From the NCBI RefSeq assembly GCF_032248695.1, contig NZ_JAVHXC010000004.1, forward strand, positions 357,831 through 421,830: 64,000 nt of DNA, read 5' to 3'. The position numbers were made by a program, and so were the translations under genes. A model generated the notes under the pieces. It did no database searches and was not told the origin of the DNA. It saw only the letters and a list, made by a program, of their open reading frames with translations. Shown piece after piece: positions 6,908 to 13,926 of the stretch (its first letter is position 1; every line of letters begins with the position of its first letter). The stretch is from Dietzia sp032248695. GTDB lineage: Bacteria; Actinomycetota; Actinomycetes; Mycobacteriales; Mycobacteriaceae.

Positions 6908-8925
6908 GCGGCGCGGACACGGTCGGCGCGATCGTCCTCGCGGGCGGCCGCGCGAGCCGCCTCGGCGACGTGGACAAGGCCCGCGTCCGGGTGGCGGGGC
7001 GGCCGATGATCGACGCCGTCCTCGGCGCCGCCCGGGCGGTGGCGGGACCCGTCGTCACGGTGGGCCCCGGGGGCGACACCCGCGAGGATCCGCCCCGCTC
7101 CGGTCCCGTCGCCGCGATCGCCGCGGGACTGGCGGGCCTTCCGGGGGCGGTGGAGCTCGTCGTCGTCGTCGCCTGTGACCTCCCCGACCTCGACGCCGCC
7201 ACCCTCCGCGCGCTCGTCGCCGCGCTGCGCCGCCCCGCGCGGGGTTCGGCGCCCCGCGTCGCGCTCGCCGTGGACGACGCGGGGCGCGACCAGTACCTCC
7301 TCGCCGCGTGGGACCGCCGGGCCCTCGCCGCGCGCCTGGCCGCCCTGGAGGCCTCCGGCGGCGTGGGCGGCCGGGCCGTGCGGTCCCTGTACGACGGGGG
7401 GATCGACGACCACGGGTACGACGACCGGGGGAACGACGACGAGGTGGTCGTCCGCGTCCCCGTCGGCGACCCCGCCCGGGACGTCGACACGTGGGCCGAC
7501 CTGGCCGGACGCGGGCCGGTGGGCCTCGCGCACGTGGGGGCGGTCCTGCGGGCGGGGCTGGCACCGCTGCCGGCGGTCGGGCGCGCGCCCCTCGACGCGG
7601 TGGGGGCGGTCCTCGCGGCTCCACTGACCGCGGCCGACCCGATGCCCCGGGGGCCGGTCTCGGCGATGGACGGCTACGCGCTGGCCGGGCCCGGGCCGTG
7701 GCGGCTGACGGGGGCCGCCCGCCGCGCGGGGGACGACTCGCCCGCGTCGTTGGACCCGGGGACGGCCGCGCCCATCGCGACCGGCGCCCTCATCCCGTCC
7801 GGCACCGACCGCGTCCTGCGTCACGAGCTGGTCGAGGCGCACAGTGATCCCGGCGCGGACCCCGGCGACGACCGTGTGGGCGGCGGTGTGGGCGCCGGCC
7901 GCGTGGGCGGCGGTGTGGGCGGCGGCAGTGTGGGCGCCGACCGCGTGGGCGGCACGGTCCTGGCCGCGCTGACCGGCGCCGACGGGGTGGACGACCTGCG
8001 CCCGGTCGGCGAGGACTGGCCCACCGGACACGAGCTCGCCCCCGAGGGCGCGGTGCTCGACGCGGCGCTCGCCTCGGCGGCCCTGTCCGGCGGCGTCGTC
8101 GAGGTCCTCGTGCGCGGGCCGGTGCGGGCGGAGCTGGTGACCACGGGGGACGAGGTGCTGCCCGCCGACACTCCCCCGCCGCTGCCGCCGGGACGGATCC
8201 GCGACACCGTGGGCCCCCTGCTCGGCGGTCCCGCCGGGGTCCTGGCGCGCGCCGGTTTCGGCGCGATGGGTCCGCCGCGGCACCTCCCGGACACGGCCGA
8301 GGCGGTCGACGCGCTGCTGGCGGGGGCGGACCCGGACCTCGGGGGCGCCGGGAGCGACGTGGGCCCAGCGGGGGTCGATGTCCTCGTGCTGGTGGGCGCC
8401 ACCGGGCGCGGCGTCGCCGACCACCTCCGGCCCGCACTCGAGCGGGTCGGTGCGCGCATCGTGATCGACGGGGTCCGCGTCCGCCCCGGCGGCTCCCAAC
8501 TCGTCGCGGCGCTGCCCGACGGTCGTGTCCTGCTGGCCCTGCCGGGGAACCCGCTGGCGGCGGTGTGCGCGGCCGCCACGACGGGCCGGGCGCTGGTCGA
8601 CGCCCTCACCGGCCGTCAGCGCACACCCGTCACCGCGCTCGTGCCGGGGCTCGCGCAGCTGGCCAACCCGGAGCGCGCGCGGATCCTGCCCGCCCGCCCG
8701 GACGGCGCCGGGGGCTGGCAGCTCGCCGGCCGCGTCCGCACCGCGCACCTCGCGGACCTCGCGGGCGCCCCCGCACTCGCGCTCGTGCCCGAGGGGGCCG
8801 GCGCCGAGGGCGGTGCCGAGGGCAGCGCCGGTGCCGGGGACAGCGCCGAGGGCAGCGCCGGTGCCGGGGTCAGCAGCCATGCCGGGGCCCCGGGCGACCG
8901 GGTCGAGCTCCTCGACTGGATCTGA
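6904..8925 (+). CDS. MobA-MoeA fusion: molybdenum cofactor nucleotidyltransferase joined to a divergent molybdenum-insertase domain
   Basis: Residues 1 to about 195 are a MobA-like nucleotidyltransferase, with the GTP-binding loop LAGGRASRLGDVDKARV, VVVACDLPDLD, and the closing DTWADL motif; MobA adds GMP to the molybdenum cofactor. Residues from about 205 to 673 are MoeA-like: GPVSAMDGYAL, TTGDEVLPAD, RIRDTVGPLL and LPGNPLAAVCA. Two features are odd. The segment near residues 318-345 is an inserted Gly/Val repeat, and the usual GGxSxGxxD motif of MoeA reads GATGRGVADHL. The C-terminus has another Glu/Gly/Ala repeat. With a normal moeA also present at 16.5 kb, the fused domain may have a specialised role or be degenerating. 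GTG overlaps the upstream tetR stop. Confidence 0.85.
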   Translation: MSGADTVGAIVLAGGRASRLGDVDKARVRVAGRPMIDAVLGAARAVAGPVVTVGPGGDTREDPPRSGPVAAIAAGLAGLPGAVELVVVVACDLPDLDAATLRALVAALRRPARGSAPRVALAVDDAGRDQYLLAAWDRRALAARLAALEASGGVGGRAVRSLYDGGIDDHGYDDRGNDDEVVVRVPVGDPARDVDTWADLAGRGPVGLAHVGAVLRAGLAPLPAVGRAPLDAVGAVLAAPLTAADPMPRGPVSAMDGYALAGPGPWRLTGAARRAGDDSPASLDPGTAAPIATGALIPSGTDRVLRHELVEAHSDPGADPGDDRVGGGVGAGRVGGGVGGGSVGADRVGGTVLAALTGADGVDDLRPVGEDWPTGHELAPEGAVLDAALASAALSGGVVEVLVRGPVRAELVTTGDEVLPADTPPPLPPGRIRDTVGPLLGGPAGVLARAGFGAMGPPRHLPDTAEAVDALLAGADPDLGGAGSDVGPAGVDVLVLVGATGRGVADHLRPALERVGARIVIDGVRVRPGGSQLVAALPDGRVLLALPGNPLAAVCAAATTGRALVDALTGRQRTPVTALVPGLAQLANPERARILPARPDGAGGWQLAGRVRTAHLADLAGAPALALVPEGAGAEGGAEGSAGAGDSAEGSAGAGVSSHAGAPGDRVELLDWI

Positions 8926-8931
8926 CCCGCC

Positions 8932-8965
8932 CCGCCCGCCGCGTCACACGGGGACGGGCGGGCGG
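8932..8965. terminator. GC hairpin between convergent genes
   Basis: CCGCCCGCC (8932-8940) pairs perfectly with GGCGGGCGG (8957-8965) around a 16-base loop. It lies between the MobA-MoeA stop and the convergent small gene, so it could end both transcripts. No T-run follows, as is common in actinobacteria. Confidence 0.45.
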
Positions 8966-8974
8966 ACTCCAGGC

Positions 8975-9112
8975 TCAGCGGCGACGGTTGCGCAGCTTCT
9001 CGGCGAACTCGCGCGCCTTGCGCTGGTTCTCCGGTTTCGCGGCCTCACGCCTGACCACCTGGACGGCCTTGAGCGCGACCCCGCTCTTCACCGCGTTGCG
9101 AAGAAATCCCAT
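8975..9112 (-). CDS. Conserved small basic protein (45 aa), function unknown
   Basis: This short ORF starts at ATG 9112 behind a clear GGAGGT site 6-8 bases upstream and reads MGFLRNAVKSGVALKAVQVV, then an Arg/Lys/Glu-rich helix ending in LRNRRR. The amphipathic N-terminus and charged C-terminal helix resemble small proteins of unknown function found across Mycobacteriales. A longer in-frame reading upstream exists but is low-complexity and unlikely to be translated. No domain is recognised and no function is proposed. Confidence 0.6.
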   Translation of the reverse strand: MGFLRNAVKSGVALKAVQVVRREAAKPENQRKAREFAEKLRNRRR

Positions 9113-9490
9113 CGTGTCCACCTCCATGACGTTTCCCGCCGGCGGCGGGGCGCGCCAGTCTACCGCCGCACAGCGGTCCCGGCCTCCGGACGCGGGCCCG
9201 GCGGACACCGGCACAGCCGCTCCTGGCGATGGCGTCTCGCCTGCCCCGCGGTGCGCGCGAGACGCCATCGCGAGGGGCGGCTGCGAATCTGGCGGACAGG
9301 AGCAGGGGCGAGACGCCAGGGGCGGGAGCGGATGCCGGGCGCGCAGGCGGGTGCAGCGGCGGCGGACGCGGGAGCGCCGGCATGCGCGGGGCGGAGCCGC
9401 GGCGGGGGCGGGCACCCGCGCCGCGGGGCGGGCGGTGGGCGGCCTCATCCGGAGCGTTCCCGCAGGTGAGACGGCACAGTAAATGACCAG
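9113..9490. other. Non-coding stretch carrying palindromic element copy 1
   Basis: Apart from the palindrome at 9214-9283, this stretch holds GC-rich low-complexity DNA with repeats of the form GGGGCGGGAGCGG and a third partial GCGAGACGCC (near 9308). Overlapping frames are open only because of base composition; they lack start signals and recognisable protein character. I see no gene here. Confidence 0.5.
9214..9283. repeat. Long palindromic element, copy 1
   Basis: The inner stem GCGATGGCGTCTCGC (9226-9240) pairs perfectly with its complement at 9257-9271. The outer arms CAGCCGCTCCT and AGGGGCGGCTG (9214-9224 and 9273-9283) pair with one mismatch. The same element, with its loop inverted, occurs at 11485-11554 on the far side of the nsrR-hmp pair. 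It could act as a terminator, a REP-like sequence or a mobile miniature element. Confidence 0.75.
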
Positions 9491-9507
9491 CTCAATAGGT
9501 ATTTGAG
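9491..9507. promoter_or_regulatory. Candidate operator upstream of the Rrf2 gene
   Basis: CTCAA-TAGGTAT-TTGAG is a perfect 5-7-5 inverted repeat in an AT-rich island of otherwise GC-rich DNA, 53 bases before the chosen GTG. Rrf2 regulators such as NsrR commonly repress their own operon from such a site. Assignment to this regulator is inferred. Confidence 0.4.
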
Positions 9508-9560
9508 ATCACCGGGAACAAATGCCCCCACCCGTCTCGGAATATGGCACGCTCGGCGTC

Positions 9561-10019
9561 GTGCAGTTGTCCCGGTCCTCCGATCTCGCGCTCCGCGCCC
9601 TCATGCGTCTCGCCGTCGCCGACGAGCGCGAGGAGCGGATGACCGCCGCGGCGATCGCCGAATCGGTCGAGGCCTCCGTCAGCCACGTGGCCAAGATCGT
9701 CTCCCGCCTGGTCGAGATGGGCCTGGTGCGATCGCGACGCGGCCGCGGCGGCGGACTGGTCATCACCGAGGCTGGCCGGCACGAATCGGTCGGTCGCCTA
9801 CTGCGCCGACTGGAGGGCCCGGGCGAGGTCGTCCAGTGCGAGGGCCCCACGCCCTGCCCGCTCGCGGGCAATTGCGGACTGCGCCGGGCCCTCGTCGACG
9901 CCCGCGAGGCGTTCTTCGCCACCCTCGACCCGCTGACGGTCGACTCGATCGTCCGCACGCCCACCCGCCGGGTCCCGCTCAGCCTCGGCACCCGGCCGAC
10001 GGCCGGCCCGGGCCCCTAG
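9561..10019 (+). CDS. nsrR: Rrf2-family iron-sulfur regulator, NsrR-like
   Basis: A 152-residue Rrf2 regulator. MQLSRSSDLALRALMRLAV opens the winged helix as in NsrR, and SVSHVAKIVSRLVEMGLV is the recognition region. Three cysteines in VQCEGPTPCPLAGNCGL match the NsrR cluster-binding loop. In Streptomyces and other bacteria NsrR holds an Fe-S cluster that reacts with nitric oxide, releasing hmp from repression. The gene directly downstream is hmp, which supports that role. The GTG at 9561 gives the family's usual N-terminus; an ATG at 9522 would add 13 residues. IscR or RsrR-like functions are alternatives, but the neighbour makes NO sensing most likely. Confidence 0.83.
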   Translation: MQLSRSSDLALRALMRLAVADEREERMTAAAIAESVEASVSHVAKIVSRLVEMGLVRSRRGRGGGLVITEAGRHESVGRLLRRLEGPGEVVQCEGPTPCPLAGNCGLRRALVDAREAFFATLDPLTVDSIVRTPTRRVPLSLGTRPTAGPGP

Positions 10020-10131
10020 CCACCCTTTTCGTCCCCCACCCACTCACGTCCGACCCACCCGGTGCTCGGACCGCCCCGTCGCGCCCTGACACGAGTGCCG
10101 CTGTCCCGGCGCCTGCCCCGAAGGAGTACCC

Positions 10132-11409
10132 GTGACCACCTCGATCACCACCCTGGAGTCGATCCTCGCGCACCCCCGCGAGCTGTCCGCCGAGCACGCC
10201 GCCGTGGTCCGAGCGACCCTGCCCGTCATCGGCGCCCACATCGACGAGATCACCCCGGTGTTCTACCGGACGATGTTCGCCGACAACCCGGACCTTCTCC
10301 GCGACACGTTCAACCGCGGCAACCAGAAGCTCGGCGCGCAGCAGCGGGCACTCGCCGCGTCGATCGCCACGTTCGCCACCCTGCTCGTGGACGGGCGCAG
10401 CCCGGTCGAGATGCTCTCCCGGATCGGCCACAAGCACGCCAGCCTCGGCATCACCCCCGACCAGTACCAGCTGGTCCACGACTACCTCTTCGGCGCGATC
10501 GTCGAGGTTCTCGGAGAGGCGGTCACCCCGGAGGTCGCCGCGGCGTGGGACGAGGTCTACTGGATCATGGCCGCCGTCCTGGTGGACTTCGAGAAGGCCC
10601 TCTACGACCGCGCGGAGGTCGAGCCCGGCGACGTGTTCCGCACCGCGACCGTAACCGCACGGGAGGACGTCACGGACAGCGTCGCCGTGTTCACGCTCCG
10701 CGGACCCGACGGCCGGCCGCTGCCCGACTTCCGCCCCGGCCAGTACACCTCCGTCGGCGTGGTCCTGCCCGACGGCGCCCGCCAGCTGCGCCAGTACTCC
10801 CTGTCCAGTGCGCCAGGCGACGGCACGTGGCGGATCGGCGTCCGCCGGGTCGAGCCGGCCACCGCCGACGGCCGGGCCTGCCCCGCCGGCGAGGTCTCCG
10901 GCTGGCTGCACGCCCACGCGACCGTCGGCACCACCCTCGAGGTGACCCTCCCGTTCGGCGATCTCGTCCTGGATGCCGCCGGCACCGGGGCGGCAGGACA
11001 GACCGCACCGGTCGTCCTCTGCTCGGCGGGGATCGGCATCACCCCGATGCTGGGAATGATCGCCCACCTGGCGGCGACCGACGACCCGCGGCGTGTACTC
11101 GTCCTGCATGCCGACCGCAGCCCCTCCGACCACGTCCTCGCCGACGAGGTCGCCGGCGAGACCGCCATGCTCGCCGACGTCGACGTCCACACCTGGTACG
11201 AGCAAGCCCCCGAGACCGTCACCGGCCCGGGCTCGGTCCACCACGGTTACATGGATCTGTCGTCGATCGCCCTCCCCGAGGACGCCCACGTCTTCCTCTG
11301 CGGGTCCACCGGATTCCTCCAGTCGATGCGCCCGCAGTTCCTCGACGCCGGGGTTCCCGAGGACCGGATTCACGCCGAACTGTTCGCCCCCAACGACTGG
11401 CTGGTCTGA
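10132..11409 (+). CDS. hmp: Flavohaemoprotein nitric oxide dioxygenase
   Basis: Hmp oxidises nitric oxide to nitrate using O2 and NADPH. The globin domain (about residues 1-150) carries Tyr45 at position B10 (TPVFYRTMF), the CD1 Phe in RDTFNRGNQ, and the proximal His102 in GHKHASLGI. The FAD domain shows FRPGQYTSV and RQYSLSSAPG, and the NAD-binding domain shows CSAGIGITPMLGM and VFLCGSTGFLQSM. Length (425) is slightly above the usual 400. The GTG start has a GAAGGAG site. It lies 112 bases after the NsrR-like gene and is probably induced by nitrosative stress through it. A palindromic element follows. Confidence 0.95.
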   Translation: MTTSITTLESILAHPRELSAEHAAVVRATLPVIGAHIDEITPVFYRTMFADNPDLLRDTFNRGNQKLGAQQRALAASIATFATLLVDGRSPVEMLSRIGHKHASLGITPDQYQLVHDYLFGAIVEVLGEAVTPEVAAAWDEVYWIMAAVLVDFEKALYDRAEVEPGDVFRTATVTAREDVTDSVAVFTLRGPDGRPLPDFRPGQYTSVGVVLPDGARQLRQYSLSSAPGDGTWRIGVRRVEPATADGRACPAGEVSGWLHAHATVGTTLEVTLPFGDLVLDAAGTGAAGQTAPVVLCSAGIGITPMLGMIAHLAATDDPRRVLVLHADRSPSDHVLADEVAGETAMLADVDVHTWYEQAPETVTGPGSVHHGYMDLSSIALPEDAHVFLCGSTGFLQSMRPQFLDAGVPEDRIHAELFAPNDWLV

Positions 11410-11732
11410 CCGCTCGGTCCGGGCCGGACCCGTGAAGACTCCGTCGGCGGGAGCCGGGCCGTCGGCTCCGCGGGGTAGCGCCCACAGCCGCCCCTCGGCA
11501 TGGCGTCTCGCGCGCACCGCGGGGCGGGCCAGACGCCATGCCGAGGGGCGGCTGTAGATCGAGCGGTCAGGCCCGGGAGCGAGAAGCCAGGCGCGGGAGC
11601 GGACACCGGGGCTCGGCGACGCACGCCCGGGAGCGAGGCGCCAGACGCGGGAGCGGATGTCGAGCCTTGGCGACGCAGGCGCGGGAGCGGATCGTCAGCC
11701 GTCCGCGCCGGGTACACGGGGGCCCGCCCGCG
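11410..11732. other. Non-coding stretch with palindromic element copy 2 and tandem GC repeats
   Basis: Besides the 24-bp-stem palindrome, bases 11560-11700 hold imperfect tandem repeats built on CGCGGGAGCGGA, spaced by GGCGACGCA-containing segments of about 65 bases per unit. The frames running through it give only Arg/Ala/Gly low complexity. I find no gene. Confidence 0.55.
11485..11554. repeat. Long palindromic element, copy 2 (24-bp perfect stem)
   Basis: Bases 11485-11508 pair perfectly with 11531-11554 around a 22-base loop. The stem shares GGCGTCT/AGACGCC and the GGGGCGGCTG outer arm with copy 1 at 9214-9283. The loop here is close to the reverse complement of the loop in copy 1, meaning the two elements are flipped relative to each other. 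Directly after hmp it may also terminate transcription. Confidence 0.8.
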
Positions 11733-12659
11733 TCAGCGCCCGTCAGCCGCGCCCTCCACGCCGACCTGGATGAGCGTGCCCCACGGGTCGTCCACCCGGA
11801 GCACGGCGCCGTCGTGGCGGGTCGCGAACCCGTGATCACCCAGGCGCTGCCGGAGCGCGTCGACGTCGTCGGCGGTGGGCAGGTCGATGTTCACCTGCCC
11901 GAGCCCGAGAGCCGCGGCGCGGGGGCCGGCCCCGGCGGTGCCCCACGTGTTGACCGCGATGTGGTGGTGGTACCCGCCGGCGGCGATGAACAGCGCGGAG
12001 CCCACATCGCTCATCACCTCGAATCCGAGGGCGTCGACGTAGAAGTCACGCGCCACCCCGATGTCGCCGACCTGCAGGTGCACGTGGCCGAGCGTCGCGG
12101 CCGGGCCCGCCGCAGGCGTGATGGGCGCGTTCGGCAGGTGCGTGCGGAGGAACTCGTTGGGGTCGAGCGGGTTGGTGGCCACCTTGAGCAGCCCGTGCGG
12201 CTCGGTGGCCCAGGTCTCCCGGGGACGGTCGACGTACATCTCGACGCCGTTGCCCTCGGGGTCGTCGAAGTAGAACGCCTCGCTGTAGAGGTGATCCGAG
12301 CTGCCGGTGAACGACCGGGGCGCATACCGGGCGACCGACGCGACCGCCGCGGCCAGCGAGGGCTTGTCCTCGAAGAGCACGGCGGTGTGGAACAGGCCGG
12401 CCTCGCCCTGGCGGCGCGGTGGCAGGTCGGCCATCCGACGCATCCGGACGATCGGCAGGCCGGGCCGGCCGAGGACCGCCGTGTCGCCGGTCTGCTCGAG
12501 CACGTCGAGCGTCATGCCCTGCGAGTAGAAGCCGATCATCGCGTCGAGGTCACGGACCAGCAGTTCGACCGCACCCATGCGGGTGTCGGCGGCGATCAGA
12601 TCGTCGGCGGGCCGACGGACGAGGCTGCGGGGGTGGGGGTTCTGGACGTAGACGGGCAC
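11733..12659 (-). CDS. VOC-family dioxygenase with two glyoxalase-fold modules (CatE-like)
   Basis: This 308-residue protein has two vicinal-oxygen-chelate units. The first (about residues 25-150) contains GLFHTAVLFEDKP and YFDDPEGNGVEMYVDRP; the second (about 175-300) contains LGHVHLQVGDIGVARDFYVD and YHHHIAVNTWGT. Metal-ligand candidates are His in FHTAV, Glu in EMYVD, His in HVHLQV and the YHHHIAVN histidines. The closest named relatives are CatE/YfiE-type catechol 2,3-dioxygenases, though many such proteins act on other quinols or thiols. The GTG at 12659 has a GGAGGAACC site. A palindrome covers the promoter just upstream. Confidence 0.78.
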   Translation of the reverse strand: MPVYVQNPHPRSLVRRPADDLIAADTRMGAVELLVRDLDAMIGFYSQGMTLDVLEQTGDTAVLGRPGLPIVRMRRMADLPPRRQGEAGLFHTAVLFEDKPSLAAAVASVARYAPRSFTGSSDHLYSEAFYFDDPEGNGVEMYVDRPRETWATEPHGLLKVATNPLDPNEFLRTHLPNAPITPAAGPAATLGHVHLQVGDIGVARDFYVDALGFEVMSDVGSALFIAAGGYHHHIAVNTWGTAGAGPRAAALGLGQVNIDLPTADDVDALRQRLGDHGFATRHDGAVLRVDDPWGTLIQVGVEGAADGR

Positions 12660-12672
12660 GGTTCCTCCGGGA

Positions 12673-12695
12673 AGTGACGTAATTGATATGTCACT
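12673..12695. promoter_or_regulatory. Palindromic operator upstream of the VOC dioxygenase
   Basis: AGTGAC-N11-GTCACT lies 14-36 bases ahead of the dioxygenase GTG and next to a minus-strand TATAGT box. A second small palindrome, GTGACGTATCAC, is at 12728-12739. The shared GTGAC half-sites suggest cooperative binding by one regulator. No regulator gene is adjacent, so the protein is unknown. Confidence 0.5.
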
Positions 12696-12821
12696 ATAGG
12701 CAATCCGGGCAGCCTCCGGACTATTCCGTGACGTATCACGCACTGCGTTGAGGCCAGCGGGAGCGCGGGCCGAGCGAACGCGGGCGCAGCCGGGCGCCAA
12801 CGCGGGCGGCGCGGGATCGGC

Positions 12822-13628
12822 CTACTGCGGCAACGGCGCCAGGCCGGAACCCTCGAGCGCGCGGCGGCCGCGGTCGGAGGTGATCAGCTCGAGGAAGTCG
12901 CCCGTCGCGGCCCGCTCGGCTTCGGCGTCGTCCCCGTCCTCGCCCCCCGGGATCCGGGCCACGGTGTACCGCGTGGTCCCGGCGGCCTGCGCGAGTTCGC
13001 GGTCCCGCTGGTCGACCTCCACCAGAGCGACCCAGCCGTGGGAGGCGGCGACATCCGTGCGGTAGACGATGCCCACGTCGACCTCGTTGTCCGCCAGCCG
13101 CGCGGCGAGGGCCCGCGACCCGGGTTCCCGCTCGATCACCGGGGGTTCGACGCCCGCCGCCGCCAGCAGCGTCTCCGCGGCCAGACCGCAGGGCACGTCC
13201 ATCTCGCAGATCCCGACCCGCAGGTCCGGACGCTCGAGGTCGCGCAGGCCGGTGACCCCTCGCGGATTGCCCGACGGGACGGCCATCACGACGTGGTTGC
13301 GGGCGAAGACGCGGGGATCGACCGCCGCCCCGGCGTCCACGAGCCGCTGCATGGCCTCCTCGCTCGCGGAGGCGAAGAGGTTGATGTCGGTCCGCTCGGT
13401 CAGGCCGTCGGCGATCGCGTCCGACCGGCCCAGCTCGAGGCTGACGCGGACCCCCGGGTGTTCGGCCTCGAACACGGTGATCATCTCTGTGAACGCCCCG
13501 GCCAGTGACGGCGCGGCGGCGATGCCAAGGGTCAGGGTCGAATCCCCGGTCTCCGGGTCCGCGCACGCGCCGAGGACCGTGCACGCCAGGGCGAGCGACA
13601 CCACGCCGAGGGCCCGGCTCCGGCGCAT
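12822..13628 (-). CDS. modA: Molybdate-binding lipoprotein ModA
   Basis: ModA captures molybdate or tungstate outside the cell for an ABC importer. The protein begins with a lipoprotein signal (LACTVLGAC, lipidated Cys22) and then shows the fold's markers: LGIAAAPSLAGAFTEM, NLFASASEEAM, FARNHVVMAVPSGNP, VPCGLAAETLLAAAG and VGIVYRTDV. Length is typical at 268 residues. It sits 3 bases after moaD in a moaA-moaD-modA unit. The permease (modB) and ATPase (modC) that normally follow are absent here, so it must pair with genes elsewhere. Confidence 0.88.
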   Translation of the reverse strand: MRRSRALGVVSLALACTVLGACADPETGDSTLTLGIAAAPSLAGAFTEMITVFEAEHPGVRVSLELGRSDAIADGLTERTDINLFASASEEAMQRLVDAGAAVDPRVFARNHVVMAVPSGNPRGVTGLRDLERPDLRVGICEMDVPCGLAAETLLAAAGVEPPVIEREPGSRALAARLADNEVDVGIVYRTDVAASHGWVALVEVDQRDRELAQAAGTTRYTVARIPGGEDGDDAEAERAATGDFLELITSDRGRRALEGSGLAPLPQ

Positions 13629-13631
13629 CGC

Positions 13632-13895
13632 TCAGCCGCCGGCGAACGGGGGCAGGACGTCGACGGCCGCCACGCCGTCGATCGAGGCCTCTGGATCGCG
13701 GGTCGTCTCGTCACCCACGAGGAACGAGGACACCGTGACGATGCTGGCCAGGGGCTCACCGTGCCGTTCGCACACCTCGCGCGCCAGCTCCCCGACGGTC
13801 GTCGCGTGGGTGTGCAGGCGTTCGCGGGCGGTGCCGGCGGCGTCCTCGGCCGCGGCGTAGTAGCCCACGGTGATGACTCTCGGTGTCCTGCTCAC
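13632..13895 (-). CDS. moaD: Molybdopterin synthase sulfur carrier subunit MoaD
   Basis: MoaD is a small ubiquitin-like protein whose C-terminal glycine is thiocarboxylated and passes sulfur to cyclic pyranopterin in the MoaD-MoaE complex. The 87-residue product ends in PPFAGG, the diagnostic tail, and contains VGELAREVCERHG in the first helix. GTG 13895 gives MSRTPRVITVGYYAAAED, a proper first strand. The gene lies between moaA and modA. Its partner gene moaE is at 52 kb. Confidence 0.88.
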   Translation of the reverse strand: MSRTPRVITVGYYAAAEDAAGTARERLHTHATTVGELAREVCERHGEPLASIVTVSSFLVGDETTRDPEASIDGVAAVDVLPPFAGG

Positions 13896-13926
13896 GATGC
13901 CAACTGTATCCCCCGCCCCTGACACG

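Noticed and set aside
6649..8880. 743-residue open frame antisense to the MobA-MoeA gene
   Set aside because: It is Arg/Gly/Ala-rich low complexity produced by the GC-rich opposite strand, with no domain and no start signal; the plus-strand protein has clear motifs.
11560..11700. CRISPR array suggested by the repeats after hmp
   Set aside because: Repeats are imperfect, irregularly spaced and GC-rich, without unique spacers or cas genes.
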